A DNA stretch of 64,000 bases from an uncultured Mucilaginibacter sp. (GCA_903864275.1 CAIPFE010000015.1:124001-188000), one strand, 5' to 3'; counted from the stretch's first letter, positions 45,065 to 54,750 are shown. Made by a program: numbers and translations. The notes: generated from the sequence alone by a model not told the origin.

Positions 45065-45751
45065 TCAATTTGTAGCAGTTGCATTAATTGCAACACCTAC
45101 TCCAAAAGCAGCGTTGCCTTTACCGTTTAACAGGCCTTTCGTAAACAACGTATAAATAAAGCCTGGCTGAAACGCTATAGTTGTATCTTTTAACAGTGTA
45201 GCTACCCCAGCCTGTGTAACCTTCACTTCTTTTTGGCCGCCGCCAATCAGCGCAAATGCTGTCGATGATTTAAACGCCTGAGACATAAAACTAAGTGTAT
45301 CGCCAACTGTGACGTTTAATGTCCCGGCATCTGGTGATATATTAACAAACCTGATTTGTGTAGTATCCGGATGTGCGGTATACCTTAACAGCACATCATT
45401 TGTAATAAATGCCTGGCCTGTGGTTTCTCCATAAATATACAACGACGTGTTGGTACTATCTTTCAAATTCAGAGGCACACTAAACAAAACATTAAAGCCT
45501 CCCGCTTTTTTAAACTGGTAATTCTGCTGGCCATCAGGTACAGTTAGATATAACGACTGCCCGCCCGGATATAAGCTGGACGTGTTATTTTGACGGGTGC
45601 CATTCAAATAAAAATTGAGCGTATCTGTCGAAACGTTTACAACGTTGAAAAAAGCGACCCCGGTAACCGGAAAAACTTCATCATTATTTTTACAGGAATA
45701 TAACCCGGTCAAAGCAAAAAGTAAAGCTAAAATTGAATTCCTGGTATTCAT
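45065..45751 (-). CDS. DUF4397 lipoprotein (upstream copy)
   Basis: 228 residues, lipobox YSCK (Cys20), strands like VAFFNVVNVSTDTLNFYLNG and IRFVNISPDAGTLNVTVGD, clearly paralogous to the next gene. The pair forms a two-gene operon. Function unknown. Confidence 0.82.
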   Translation of the reverse strand: MNTRNSILALLFALTGLYSCKNNDEVFPVTGVAFFNVVNVSTDTLNFYLNGTRQNNTSSLYPGGQSLYLTVPDGQQNYQFKKAGGFNVLFSVPLNLKDSTNTSLYIYGETTGQAFITNDVLLRYTAHPDTTQIRFVNISPDAGTLNVTVGDTLSFMSQAFKSSTAFALIGGGQKEVKVTQAGVATLLKDTTIAFQPGFIYTLFTKGLLNGKGNAAFGVGVAINATATN

Positions 45752-45801
45752 GGTAAATGCTATAATAACTGCTTATAATAAGTTTTGTTATAAGACCGAA
45801 C

Positions 45802-45828
45802 AAAAAAGTCCGGTTTTTACGCCGGACC
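45802..45828 (-). terminator. Rho-independent terminator after dnaN
   Basis: Stem gtccgg (45808-45813) and ccggac (45822-45827) with a T-run on the minus strand, 110 bases past the dnaN stop. Confidence 0.6.
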
Positions 45829-45832
45829 CCTT

Positions 45833-45940
45833 TGGTGAGTAATGAGTTGTGAATAGTGAGTAGAGAGTTGCAGTAGCAGTCTGTTTATATTTGCGAATAT
45901 CATTTTCTAATTCACCATTCACTACTCACCATTCACTATC
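45833..45940. repeat. Quasi-palindrome, unit like GTGAGTAATGAGTTGTGAA
   Basis: Left arm 45833-45872, right arm 45908-45940 (ctaattcaccattcactact and continuation). The right arm touches the dnaN stop. Unit resembles the one at 25425-25526. Confidence 0.75.
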
Positions 45941-47063
45941 ATGCATAACTATTCAGCATTACCGGCATTACCAGCATTAAAACATCTTCATTTTCGTCGC
46001 CGCCCTGGGGTAATAATAAGCCGGCGCGGTTAGGGGTCGACATTTCGAGTGAAACTTCTTCGCAGGTTAAATTCTTTAGCATTTCTATTAAAAAACGGGC
46101 GTTAAAGCCAATTTCCATATCCTCGCCCTCGTACTGGCAGCTTAAACGCTCATGGGCCTCGTTTGCGAAGTCAATATCCTCTGATGAGATATTCAATTCG
46201 CTGCCATTGATCTTCAGCCTTACCTGGTGTGTAGTTTTATTTGCGTAAATAGCAACCCTGCTTAGCGAACCTAAAAAGGCCTGCCGGTCGATACTTAACT
46301 TATTGGGATTGTTTAACGGAATGACTGCTTCGTAATCCGGGTAGCGTTCGTCAATCAAACGGCAAACCAGGTTGATATTGCCAAACTTAAAAAATGCACT
46401 GGTGTTGTTATATTCAACCGAAACATTCACATCATCAGATGGCAAAGATGATTTCAGCAGGGTCAATGCCTTTTTTGGCAATATAAAGGAAGTTGTGCTT
46501 GCAGCCTTCGCATCCAAACGGCGGTAACGCACCAATTTATGCGCATCAGTAGCTACGAAAGTAAGATACTGGGGTGATAACTGGCAGTAAACGCCTGTCA
46601 TGGCCGGGCGCAATTCATCATTACTAACCGCAAAAATAGTTTTATTAATAGCTTCGGCTAAAACCGAGGCGGGCAAATTTACGGAAGATGCATTTTCAAC
46701 AACCGGAATTTTAGGAAAGTCTTCACCGTTCTCGCCGCTAAGCTTGTATTTTCCATCGCCTGCGCTTATTTCAATAGCAAATGTATTATCATCAACAGAA
46801 AAACTTACAGGCTGCTCCGGCAGCGATTTCAATGTCTCTAACAAAATACGTGACGGTATAGCAATACGTCCGTTTTCTTTAGCTTCAACAGTTAAAGAAG
46901 TGGTCATACTGGTTTGCAGGTCGGTTGCCGAAATGGTCAGGTTTCCATCTTTTATCTCGAACAAAAAGTTCTCCAGTATAGGCAATACCGTGCTATTGCT
47001 CAATGCGCCGCTAACGGCCTGCAATTGCCTGAGTAATGTTGATGTAGAAACAATAAATCTCAT
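45939..47063 (-). CDS. dnaN: DNA polymerase III beta sliding clamp
   Basis: About 374 residues from the ATG at 47063 (MRFIVSTSTLLRQLQAVSGA); the in-frame ATG at 47081 adds six residues not typical of the family. Three clamp domains follow, ending in the usual hydrophobic VMLVMPVML. It is the processivity ring for replication. The position next to gldFG is conserved in Bacteroidota; the gldFG stop is 34 bases upstream. Confidence 0.95.
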   Translation of the reverse strand: MRFIVSTSTLLRQLQAVSGALSNSTVLPILENFLFEIKDGNLTISATDLQTSMTTSLTVEAKENGRIAIPSRILLETLKSLPEQPVSFSVDDNTFAIEISAGDGKYKLSGENGEDFPKIPVVENASSVNLPASVLAEAINKTIFAVSNDELRPAMTGVYCQLSPQYLTFVATDAHKLVRYRRLDAKAASTTSFILPKKALTLLKSSLPSDDVNVSVEYNNTSAFFKFGNINLVCRLIDERYPDYEAVIPLNNPNKLSIDRQAFLGSLSRVAIYANKTTHQVRLKINGSELNISSEDIDFANEAHERLSCQYEGEDMEIGFNARFLIEMLKNLTCEEVSLEMSTPNRAGLLLPQGGDENEDVLMLVMPVMLNSYA

Positions 47064-47096
47064 ATAGTTAGAATTAATCAATCAAAAGTATAAAAT

Positions 47097-49502
47097 TTAA
47101 TGAGCATACTTCCGCCTGCGGATATAATGTTGAAAAATAGCAAATGTTAACAATAAAGCCAGAGGAAGTATATTGTTAAGCAATTGCCAGTATAGCTTTT
47201 CGCTGCGGATGCGTACGCGGTCAAGCAGGCGGATCTGTATCTCTTTTGTCCTTAAAGCGATCAACCCTGAGTCATCGGTCATATAGTCGGCAATATTCAA
47301 TAACAGGTTTTTATTGCCGAAAGTTTGCTGTGTATAGCGGTCATAGCCAAGCGGAACTGGCGAGCCATCAGATTCGACCTGGTTTTTAAACACATCCCCA
47401 TCGCTTATCACGATCATTTTTGTGGGCTTGCTTTGAGGCATAACGGATACCTGCTCATGCAAACTGTCTGGAATGGGGCGGTTTAAAAAATCGGACTTAA
47501 ATTTTCCTTCTAACAGTACCGCCACCGTTTTTGGTGTACTTTGAAAATCTTTTGGATTTGGTTCCTGCTCGAGGGCTTGTAAGGATAAGATATGCGGGGC
47601 GTTTAACTTTTTATTATTAGGTGATGAAGCAAGCAAAACGGTTGCTTTAACATTTTTAATGGCCAATGTATCAATGGTGCTTACAAACTGGCCGAGTATG
47701 CCATCCAGGTTTTTTACGATCGGATTTTTAGAGGTTGGAATAAAAATAGGATAATATAACCAGTGGAGCAGCTGTATTTGCGCCTGCCCGCCTAAATTGC
47801 CGGTACTAACCGGAATTTGCCCGCACCTCAAATCTGCTACCAGGTCATAATTGATACGAACACCATAACCAAACAGTTGATCATCCAGGTTCAGGTCTTT
47901 AGGGAACGACATTTCTTCACCGCCATGGCCCCGAAGGCTGTCGAGTTCGGCGTTAACCTGGTCGATGGCCCAAACTACCCTGCCACCCCGCATGATATAT
48001 TGGTCTATTTTAAATTTTTCCAGCTCTGAAAATTTGGTGTCTGGTTTTGGTATTACCAGCAAATTAATTTTCATTAAAATATTCAACGGAATGGCTTTCA
48101 AATTGATCCTGCCAACATCATAGCCATCAGATAATGACTTCATGGCATCATACAATTGCACGTCGGTAAGTTCATGATGCCCCTCGGTAAAACCAATTTT
48201 AGGTTTTCCCCCGGCGGTTATTTTTTTTATCGCCGATGAGAAAGCGTATTCGAGGTTTTGAATGGAATTATTTAATACTTCTTCTTCAGAAAGCCCGATA
48301 CGCGTTTGTAATAAATTAACCGCCATTTGCCTATCGCCGTACTGAATAAGTGCTTCCGGAAATATTAACATTTGCGAAACTCCGTTGTCAGTTTGTACAC
48401 TATGGTTTTGCCCTATGATCCCTTTGGCGTCCAGCGAATCGTAAACTTGCTTTTGCTTTTCATCCGGCAAATTTTTAATGCCCGCAACGGGGTCAACAAA
48501 TATAAATTGCAGTTTACCGTGTGTGTAAGCCTGCAGGTCGCTCAGCATGTCGCGTGTCGCACGCTGCAGCCTCTTAATTCCAGCGGGGAAATTATCGCCC
48601 TGCAAATAAACAACAATGCGCACCGGCGCACCAAGGCTGTCCATTATATTACGGCTTACCTGTGATATGGTAAAACGTTTTTCTTTGGTAAAATCAAAAC
48701 GGGTAAATGTTGAGCCGGATATAACACCTATCAGAATTAAAATCGCAATTGTCCTTAATAAAATCTTGTCGTTAAGACTTTTTTGCCTTTGTCTGATCAA
48801 TACGAACAAGGTAAGACAAATAAACAGGCCTGTTAATGTGATGAAATAAACAAGGTCGCGCGTATCTAAAACACCCCGGCTTACGGATTGGTAATGTTGG
48901 GTGATCCCTAAATTCTCTAAGCCGAGATTCTGCAGGGATAAAAGCTGGCTCAGCGAATCAAATCCGCTGTAAACGAAGAAGCAAAGAAACACCGCTATGG
49001 TAAAAGCAATAATTTGGTTCTTACTTATAGATGATGCAAATAAGCCGATAGCGCAAAACGCGCCGCCTAATAAAAACAAACCGATATATGAACCTATTAC
49101 ACCGCCAGTATCAATATTTCCCTGGGGTGCGCCCAATACATAGACTGTGTAATAGTAAACAAGGGTCGGCACCAATGCAAAAAACACCAGCAGCAGGCAG
49201 GCAAAATATTTACCCAGCACAATTTGCCAGTCGGTTAAGGGTCGGGTAAGCAACAGCTCAAAAGTGCCTTCCTTACGTTCCTCGGCCAGTGAGCGCATGG
49301 TTATGGCCGGGATAAGGAACATGAAAAGGTAAGGGGCGGTACTGAAAAGACTATCTAAGCCCGCATAACCGTAATTAAGGATACTTGAATCAGGAAACAC
49401 CCACAAAAACAATCCCAGTACCAGTAAAAATACGCCAATAGTAACATAAGCTACCAGGGAACTGAGATACGAAGTAATTTCCTTTTTGAGAATATTAAGC
49501 AC
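47097..49502 (-). CDS. gldFG: Fused gliding-motility ABC transporter GldF-GldG
   Basis: 801 residues joining two proteins. Residues 1-237 are GldF, an ABC-2 type permease with six helices (SLAEERKEGTFELLLTRPLT at 71-90 is the family block). Residues from about 245 are GldG, with its own membrane anchor, the FTRFDFTKEKRFTIS start (266-280), a long extracytoplasmic domain and a final helix before RRRKYAH. The ATPase partner GldA is not in this window. Gld ABC proteins support gliding or T9SS in Flavobacterium; the role in non-gliding relatives is unclear. Confidence 0.88.
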   Translation of the reverse strand: MLNILKKEITSYLSSLVAYVTIGVFLLVLGLFLWVFPDSSILNYGYAGLDSLFSTAPYLFMFLIPAITMRSLAEERKEGTFELLLTRPLTDWQIVLGKYFACLLLVFFALVPTLVYYYTVYVLGAPQGNIDTGGVIGSYIGLFLLGGAFCAIGLFASSISKNQIIAFTIAVFLCFFVYSGFDSLSQLLSLQNLGLENLGITQHYQSVSRGVLDTRDLVYFITLTGLFICLTLFVLIRQRQKSLNDKILLRTIAILILIGVISGSTFTRFDFTKEKRFTISQVSRNIMDSLGAPVRIVVYLQGDNFPAGIKRLQRATRDMLSDLQAYTHGKLQFIFVDPVAGIKNLPDEKQKQVYDSLDAKGIIGQNHSVQTDNGVSQMLIFPEALIQYGDRQMAVNLLQTRIGLSEEEVLNNSIQNLEYAFSSAIKKITAGGKPKIGFTEGHHELTDVQLYDAMKSLSDGYDVGRINLKAIPLNILMKINLLVIPKPDTKFSELEKFKIDQYIMRGGRVVWAIDQVNAELDSLRGHGGEEMSFPKDLNLDDQLFGYGVRINYDLVADLRCGQIPVSTGNLGGQAQIQLLHWLYYPIFIPTSKNPIVKNLDGILGQFVSTIDTLAIKNVKATVLLASSPNNKKLNAPHILSLQALEQEPNPKDFQSTPKTVAVLLEGKFKSDFLNRPIPDSLHEQVSVMPQSKPTKMIVISDGDVFKNQVESDGSPVPLGYDRYTQQTFGNKNLLLNIADYMTDDSGLIALRTKEIQIRLLDRVRIRSEKLYWQLLNNILPLALLLTFAIFQHYIRRRKYAH

Positions 49503-49565
49503 TTTTTGTGAAGTATGGAATGCCGAAATTACGACAATAATTACTAAAGCAAAACGGATTTAAAC

Positions 49566-50174
49566 TTAAAATCTTTCAGCCAGGCGTACAGCAAACTGGC
49601 CGAAATTAGCCGCTTTATCAAATGGGCCAGTGCGCCCGTAATCGCCCGTTTCGTGATTTTGTGGTGTCTGCAACCAGTTTTCAAAACGGGCGCCAAATTC
49701 AAAGCCGCCATTAAATGAATAACCTAAGCCATACGAAAAATCATTGTTACTGCCGCCGCCATGCTGAGTATAGGAAACAATACCATCCTGGATTTCCGCA
49801 TAAAAGCCTGTAACAAGATAGTACTTAAGCCCGAATTTTACCGGCACATAACTATAGGTTGAGGGGACATATGCATTTTGAAGCACCGTTTTAACCGGAA
49901 AACTTTCGTAACCGCTTTCTACGGTAAAATAAAACTTGTTTGCCAAAAAAGGAGCATTTAAAAAATGAAATGCATTTACCGCTCGCAGATCGTTTGAAAG
50001 ATTGAATTCATACTTAAGTGAACCGCCGACGCCGGGGCCGAATATTGACCTCATATTATAGAGCGGCAACGCGCCGATCACCCCCAAATTAAATTTACCG
50101 ATACTTGTTGACTGAGCAAAACCATTAAACACAAAGCATAGCGAAAATGATAATAGTAATATGAGTTTTTTCAT
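49566..50174 (-). CDS. Outer membrane beta-barrel protein (paralogue 1)
   Basis: About 202 residues from the ATG at 50174, which opens a standard signal peptide (MKKLILLLSFSLCFVFNGFA); the upstream ATG at 50204 is less likely. Eight-strand type barrel: KFNLGVIGALPLYNM, LKYYLVTGFYAEIQDGIV, YGLGYSFNGGFEFGARFENW, ending AVRLAERF. It shares the last two patterns with the proteins at 50841 and 53073. Function unknown. Confidence 0.75.
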   Translation of the reverse strand: MKKLILLLSFSLCFVFNGFAQSTSIGKFNLGVIGALPLYNMRSIFGPGVGGSLKYEFNLSNDLRAVNAFHFLNAPFLANKFYFTVESGYESFPVKTVLQNAYVPSTYSYVPVKFGLKYYLVTGFYAEIQDGIVSYTQHGGGSNNDFSYGLGYSFNGGFEFGARFENWLQTPQNHETGDYGRTGPFDKAANFGQFAVRLAERF

Positions 50175-50271
50175 ATTTGAAAAGGTGCGTGTATATGTTA
50201 ACAAACATAAAAAATATTTGCAACTTTTTGCCGCCTGCAGAGTTTTAGGAAAAATTAAACAAATAACGCCC

Positions 50272-50727
50272 TTATTCTCCTGAAATGATTGGCCCGGGGT
50301 TAAACGTAAAAGAATGCATAGCTATGGTAACCAGGACAACAATTACAGCTACGCCCCCCACTGCCAATGCTATTGTTCCGCCTGGCTGTGCTTTTCTTTT
50401 TGCAAAGTCCATACCCTCGCACTGCCAGGCTAATACATTTCCTTGCATATCCATATGGAAGATCACAAAATGTTTATGAAGGGTAAAATTAACTACGTTG
50501 ATAGAGGTATCGCGATGTTCAATATCAGCGCTCCGCCCGTCATAACTGTACAGCCATTCTTCGGTCGTGTCTCCTGTTCGTTTCTCGGTTGGCGCTCCAA
50601 ATTTCCTGATTATATCCTGTTTTGTTTTGTACCCATCCAATACCTGCTTTTGCGTATAAATAACTTTGGAACAACTGAATAGTGATAGCATACCCAGTAA
50701 TGCCAACCCTTTGATTAGATTATCCAT
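50272..50727 (-). CDS. BamE/SmpA-like lipoprotein
   Basis: 151 residues. Lipobox FSCSK (Cys19), then a short domain like SmpA/OmlA/BamE: VLDGYKTKQDIIRKFGAPTEK, TEEWLYSY, and strands. A C-terminal membrane helix (about 118-140) is unusual for BamE. Function inferred only from the fold pattern. Confidence 0.6.
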   Translation of the reverse strand: MDNLIKGLALLGMLSLFSCSKVIYTQKQVLDGYKTKQDIIRKFGAPTEKRTGDTTEEWLYSYDGRSADIEHRDTSINVVNFTLHKHFVIFHMDMQGNVLAWQCEGMDFAKRKAQPGGTIALAVGGVAVIVVLVTIAMHSFTFNPGPIISGE

Positions 50728-50840
50728 CTGATGGTTTGTTTAGTAAATTTGAATAACTATAATACCTTTTCGCTACAGCTGCCATGTTTTATTTCTGTTT
50801 GTAAATCAGTGCCGGGCAACTGGCACCCACATCGTGCAAA

Positions 50841-51422
50841 TCAATGTGATGGCAATTTAACCGCATAGGCAGCCCTGATTCCCAACTGGGTCAACTTGCC
50901 CATGCTGCCCCCTGTATTCCAATGTTCATAACGGGCGCCTACCTCAATGCCATTATTGAAAGAATAGCCGATACCGGGGGAGTACGCCAAACATTGAAAA
51001 TTATCTGAAAAAAAGGGTACGGAAGGACCTGTATGTATAACGCTGCCAACCTGGGCTTCTCCAAAAAAGCTTTTACCAAAGTAATATTTGACTCCTATCT
51101 TTAATGGGGCATAATCTTCTGATTTTGCGCCCCGGCCGAAGGTAACTTCATTAATGCGCGCTGCCGCTTCATCCGATGCCTTAAATATTATAATCCCACC
51201 GGACAGGGTAAAATAAAGATTGGGCACCGAAGTGGGTATATCAAAATTTAAAGACCCTCCTATTCCATATTTATATAGGTTAACCATATAATAGCTATCG
51301 TAATCGCTTAGAGGGAAACCCACATCGATCCCCATGCTAAATTTACCCCTGGAATTTGTACTTTGTGCCAGGCAGGTAAAAACTGAACTTACTATTAACA
51401 GAAATAATAGAAAAATTTTCAT
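50841..51422 (-). CDS. Outer membrane beta-barrel protein (paralogue 2)
   Basis: 193 residues, signal peptide ending CLAQ, then KFSMGIDVGFPLSDYDS, LKIGVKYYFGKSFFGEAQVG, YSPGIGYSFNNGIEVGARYEHW. Clearly related to the barrels at 49566 and 53073. Function unknown. Confidence 0.75.
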   Translation of the reverse strand: MKIFLLFLLIVSSVFTCLAQSTNSRGKFSMGIDVGFPLSDYDSYYMVNLYKYGIGGSLNFDIPTSVPNLYFTLSGGIIIFKASDEAAARINEVTFGRGAKSEDYAPLKIGVKYYFGKSFFGEAQVGSVIHTGPSVPFFSDNFQCLAYSPGIGYSFNNGIEVGARYEHWNTGGSMGKLTQLGIRAAYAVKLPSH

Positions 51423-51455
51423 GGTGCTGAATTTTAATAATGATAATGGTTTCTG

Positions 51456-51575
51456 TTATTTTGAATTTCTATTCATATTCCATGGGTAATTCAGGTTTCC
51501 GGGGCTATTGCTTGCATGAGCAGAAACAGGTACATTGCCGCCGTGTGCCCCTAAATTTAATAGTAACTTTTTCAT
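51456..51575 (-). CDS. Possible 39-residue peptide
   Basis: ATG at 51575, TAA at 51456-51458. The peptide opens MKKLLLNLGAHGGNVPVSAH and has Asn, Pro and Gly in the rest, with no Cys. The basic-leucine start followed by Gly-Gly resembles short secreted or processed peptides. It lies 34 bases upstream of the barrel gene on the same strand. No other gene is seen in the 423-base gap 51423-51846; the rest is AT-rich and may hold promoters for the HTH regulator. Confidence 0.25.
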   Translation of the reverse strand: MKKLLLNLGAHGGNVPVSAHASNSPGNLNYPWNMNRNSK

Positions 51576-51846
51576 ATTAATAAGTTCTATTTTAATAATA
51601 ATTTGTTTTAATATTCTTGTTTTTTATAAGGTAAAGCTACCATTGGGAGCGGCACATTAAAAACGAGAAAATCAGCCAGTTAACCCAGCTTTAGTAAAAA
51701 ATACGCATATCCGGGCAGCACGTATTGTATTGGAATTAATTTTTACTATATTTAATATTTCCTATTAACCGGTATTGGTACTTTTTGCCAATAATACCCC
51801 CTTGGTTAATCGATAATTACTAAAAAATTAATTAAATCTTTCACCG

Positions 51847-52845
51847 ATGGCCGGCCACCAAACGCAAACCCTGCTTTTTAACCACATTAAATCAAAAATT
51901 CCATCCCGCCTTTCCTTTGTTGATGAGATAGCGGAGGTGTTGAACATTAGTAACGACAGCGCTTACCGGCGTATAAGGGGTGAGAAACCCATCGGGCTGG
52001 ATGAAATCCAGGTTCTTTGCAATAAATACCATATTTCCCTCGACCAATTACTGCAGATAGAGACAAATACGGTTATTTTCTCGGGTAACAAAGTCGACAG
52101 GCTTTCATTCGGGTTTGATAATTTCCTGCAGGATGTTGAAAACAATTTAAGATCGTTTAAGATGCTGCAAAACCCGCATCTTTATTCTTTTAATAAAGAT
52201 ATCCCGATCTTTCACTTCATGCAGTTCCCGGAACTATGTGCCTTTAAATTCTTTTTTTGGAAACGCACATTATTAAGTTATCCTGAACTGGCCAAACAAC
52301 AATTTAACGGGGAAGAAGCCGATAAAGAAGCACTTGGATCAGCAAAGAATATTATTGAATTATACACCCAGGTACCTTCGACAGAAATATGGAGCGAAGA
52401 AAGTGTGCATGTTACCATCAGGCAAATTGAGTTTTACAGGCAGTCGAATATTTTTGCCGATAAGCAAATATTGTTGAAAGTATATGCGCAGCTGGAAGAA
52501 TTATTAAACCATATTGAACATGAGGCGGAGACCGGGAGAAAATTCTTATTCAACACGCCTGTTTCCCAAAACGCTGCCCCGTATGACATCTATATAAACG
52601 AATGCCTTATTGGCGATAACAGCGTTTTTGTGCGGGCGGATGACCGACAGATAGCATTTCTTTTTCATAATGGCCTCAACTTTACTTCAACCCAGGATAA
52701 AAGCTTTTGCGACTACACTTATAAACACCTGCAAAACATTATCAGTAAATCAACACACATAAGTTTAGTGGGTGAAAAAGAAAGGAGCATGTTTTTTAAT
52801 ACCCTCCGCGAAAAAATTTACGAACAAAAGAAGAAGGTTAATTAA
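51847..52845 (+). CDS. HTH-type transcriptional regulator with large C-terminal domain
   Basis: 332 residues. An N-terminal helix-turn-helix (about 20-60: EIAEVLNISNDSAYRRIRGE, then LDEIQVLCNKYHISLDQLL) of the XRE/lambda-repressor kind; the remaining 250 residues are helical and not recognised, perhaps a sensor. It stands alone on the plus strand between barrel genes on the minus strand and may regulate them; that is a guess from position. Confidence 0.7.
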   Translation: MAGHQTQTLLFNHIKSKIPSRLSFVDEIAEVLNISNDSAYRRIRGEKPIGLDEIQVLCNKYHISLDQLLQIETNTVIFSGNKVDRLSFGFDNFLQDVENNLRSFKMLQNPHLYSFNKDIPIFHFMQFPELCAFKFFFWKRTLLSYPELAKQQFNGEEADKEALGSAKNIIELYTQVPSTEIWSEESVHVTIRQIEFYRQSNIFADKQILLKVYAQLEELLNHIEHEAETGRKFLFNTPVSQNAAPYDIYINECLIGDNSVFVRADDRQIAFLFHNGLNFTSTQDKSFCDYTYKHLQNIISKSTHISLVGEKERSMFFNTLREKIYEQKKKVN

Positions 52846-52881
52846 CAGTTTACCAAGTGCGTTTTTAAGACCTTGGTTGAT

Positions 52882-52919
52882 TAAGTTGGATTAAGTTGAT
52901 TAAGCTGGATTGGGTTAGG
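52882..52919. repeat. One-armed short-unit run (TTGATTAAGTTGGATTAAG)
   Basis: Four near-copies after the regulator stop; no full complement found in the following 150 bases. Confidence 0.45.
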
Positions 52920-53072
52920 AGCCGCCATGAAGCGTTCATTTCGCAATTATTTCAAGTACGCAAAAATCAACTAACTGATTTTCAGGCGTTCATGTAATTT
53001 CGATGGCGTGTGTTATTGCGAAGTGAACGCGAACACTTCAATTCAGCATCAAAAATTCAAAGTAGTTTGGTA

Positions 53073-53627
53073 TTACTTTTGTTTTACTACTTCCCGTTTT
53101 TTCGTGCTAACCCTAAATGCGACACGCACTGCTACCTGGCCAACGGTACCGCCCGGTTCAACACGCCCCTCATATTTTATTCCAAAATCAAGTGACCGCC
53201 GGTGATCTTTTGACGGTGTGGAAAAACCAATTACCGGCGAATAAACGAAAGCGAATTTTGGACCTGCATAGCCGGGGTTTATATTAAACGATCCACCTAT
53301 ATCGCCTTCAATATACATGTGTGAAAAATACAACCTGCCGCCTGCTTCAACCGGTATAAACGCTGCATCATGCGTTGACGCGCCGGTATAAGCCCCTTTA
53401 AGAACAAAACTATTATACCCTACGGTAGCCATAAAATTAAACTGAGATTTCGCAACCGGTACCTCTAATTTAAACGAAGCACCTGCAGTAATTGAATACG
53501 GGTTGGCTGCCTGCCCGGTGGGTATACCAATTTCGGGTCCAAAACTTGCCCAGGGAGCTGGTTCTGTTTGCGCCAGGGCAGCAGTAGCGCTAATGAAAAT
53601 AATTAAGGAAAGTAAAAAAAATTTCAT
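53073..53627 (-). CDS. Outer membrane beta-barrel protein (paralogue 3)
   Basis: 184 residues, signal peptide ending ALAQT, then ASFGPEIGIPTGQAANP, MYIEGDIGGSFNINPGYAG, VYSPVIGFSTP and a basic tail KKREVVKQK. Related to the other two barrels but more divergent. An IS30 element sits 84 bases upstream of its start and has probably cut it from its own promoter. Confidence 0.72.
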   Translation of the reverse strand: MKFFLLSLIIFISATAALAQTEPAPWASFGPEIGIPTGQAANPYSITAGASFKLEVPVAKSQFNFMATVGYNSFVLKGAYTGASTHDAAFIPVEAGGRLYFSHMYIEGDIGGSFNINPGYAGPKFAFVYSPVIGFSTPSKDHRRSLDFGIKYEGRVEPGGTVGQVAVRVAFRVSTKKREVVKQK

Positions 53628-53711
53628 GCTCGAAAGTTTTTAAGCAGCGCAAACTTAAACAATATTCATCCTGGGACAAAGTTATAAAACCAGCTTAGCG
53701 TTAAGGTAGAT

Positions 53712-54689
53712 TCAACTCACCAATGCAACAATATTGTCTAAGTTAGTGTAAAAAACATGTTTGGGATTGTTGTATAGCAGTTTTTTTCTTGGTCTACTAT
53801 TGATTTTGTGTTGTATGTCTTTGATTTCCTGTTCATTATATTTGTTAAATGTTTGTTTTTTAGGTATATATTGACGAATTAGTTTGTTTGTATTTTCATT
53901 TAGTCCTCTTTCCCAGGAAGAGTAAGGATGAGCAAAAAAGAAGGCTGCACCAATTTTTTTTGTGATTAATTTATGTTCGGCAAATTCAGTTCCGTTATCG
54001 GATGTGATAGAATGTACAAAGTGTTTATAAGGTAGTAGCAGGTCTATGACAACGGCAGCCAAGCCCTTAGCACCCTTGCCTTCAGGAAGTTTTTTCATGA
54101 ACAAAAACCCGGTTTGCCTTTCTACTATTGTAACGATAGCGCCTTTATTTTCTTCTCCAATAATGGTGTCGATTTCCCAATCGCCAAAGCGCATCTTCTC
54201 ATTGATAATAGCAGGTCTGTCATCAATGGATACTTTGTCTTTAATGCCATTGGATTTGCCTCCCACTGGCCGTTTTCTGTGTTTAAGTCTATGCCTGGTA
54301 TGTTTATATAAGTCCCCGCCTTCTTGTTTATCCTTACGGATCAATTGATATATACGTTCATGGCTCACCATTTTACGGCCATCTTTTTGGCTCCGCCCTT
54401 TAATTTGTTCCGGCGACCATTGCGCTTCAGTAAGCGCTTTCCTGATTTCTTTTTCCATTTCTATGCTGAGCTTTCTGGGGCGTTTTAAGCGCTCTTTTCT
54501 AACTTCACATATCTGGGCAGCCTGCTGCGCTTTATAACGGCCCATGCTGTTTTTATTACGTTTCAGTTCCCTACAGACTACAGATCGGTGCTTGCCTATC
54601 CGAGATGCTATTGCTGTTTGTGTGTCTCCAGCTTCTTTTTGATGCTGGATTGTATACCTTTGGTCTAAGGTTAAATGTGATTTTTTCAT
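53712..54689 (-). CDS. IS30-family transposase
   Basis: 325 residues. N-terminal helix-turn-helix (LTLDQRYTIQHQKEAGDTQT, then IASRIGKHRSVVCRELKRN) and a DDE integrase core: Asp in GDWEIDTIIG, Asp in TSDNGTEFAEHK, and the Glu in ENTNKLIRQYIPKK. The frame is intact, so the element could be active. IS30 enzymes insert at preferred short targets. Confidence 0.93.
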   Translation of the reverse strand: MKKSHLTLDQRYTIQHQKEAGDTQTAIASRIGKHRSVVCRELKRNKNSMGRYKAQQAAQICEVRKERLKRPRKLSIEMEKEIRKALTEAQWSPEQIKGRSQKDGRKMVSHERIYQLIRKDKQEGGDLYKHTRHRLKHRKRPVGGKSNGIKDKVSIDDRPAIINEKMRFGDWEIDTIIGEENKGAIVTIVERQTGFLFMKKLPEGKGAKGLAAVVIDLLLPYKHFVHSITSDNGTEFAEHKLITKKIGAAFFFAHPYSSWERGLNENTNKLIRQYIPKKQTFNKYNEQEIKDIQHKINSRPRKKLLYNNPKHVFYTNLDNIVALVS

Positions 54690-54720
54690 TGCAAATCAAA
54701 AGTCTAATTTTTCCTTAAAT

Positions 54721-54750
54721 GATGCCGGATAGTGTATGCTATCTGGTATC
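54721..54750 (-). promoter_or_regulatory. Hairpin in transposase leader
   Basis: gatgccggatag and ctatctggtatc pair at 10 of 12 positions around a six-base loop, 32 bases ahead of the transposase start and inside the element. Could block entry of outside transcripts or ribosomes. Confidence 0.45.
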
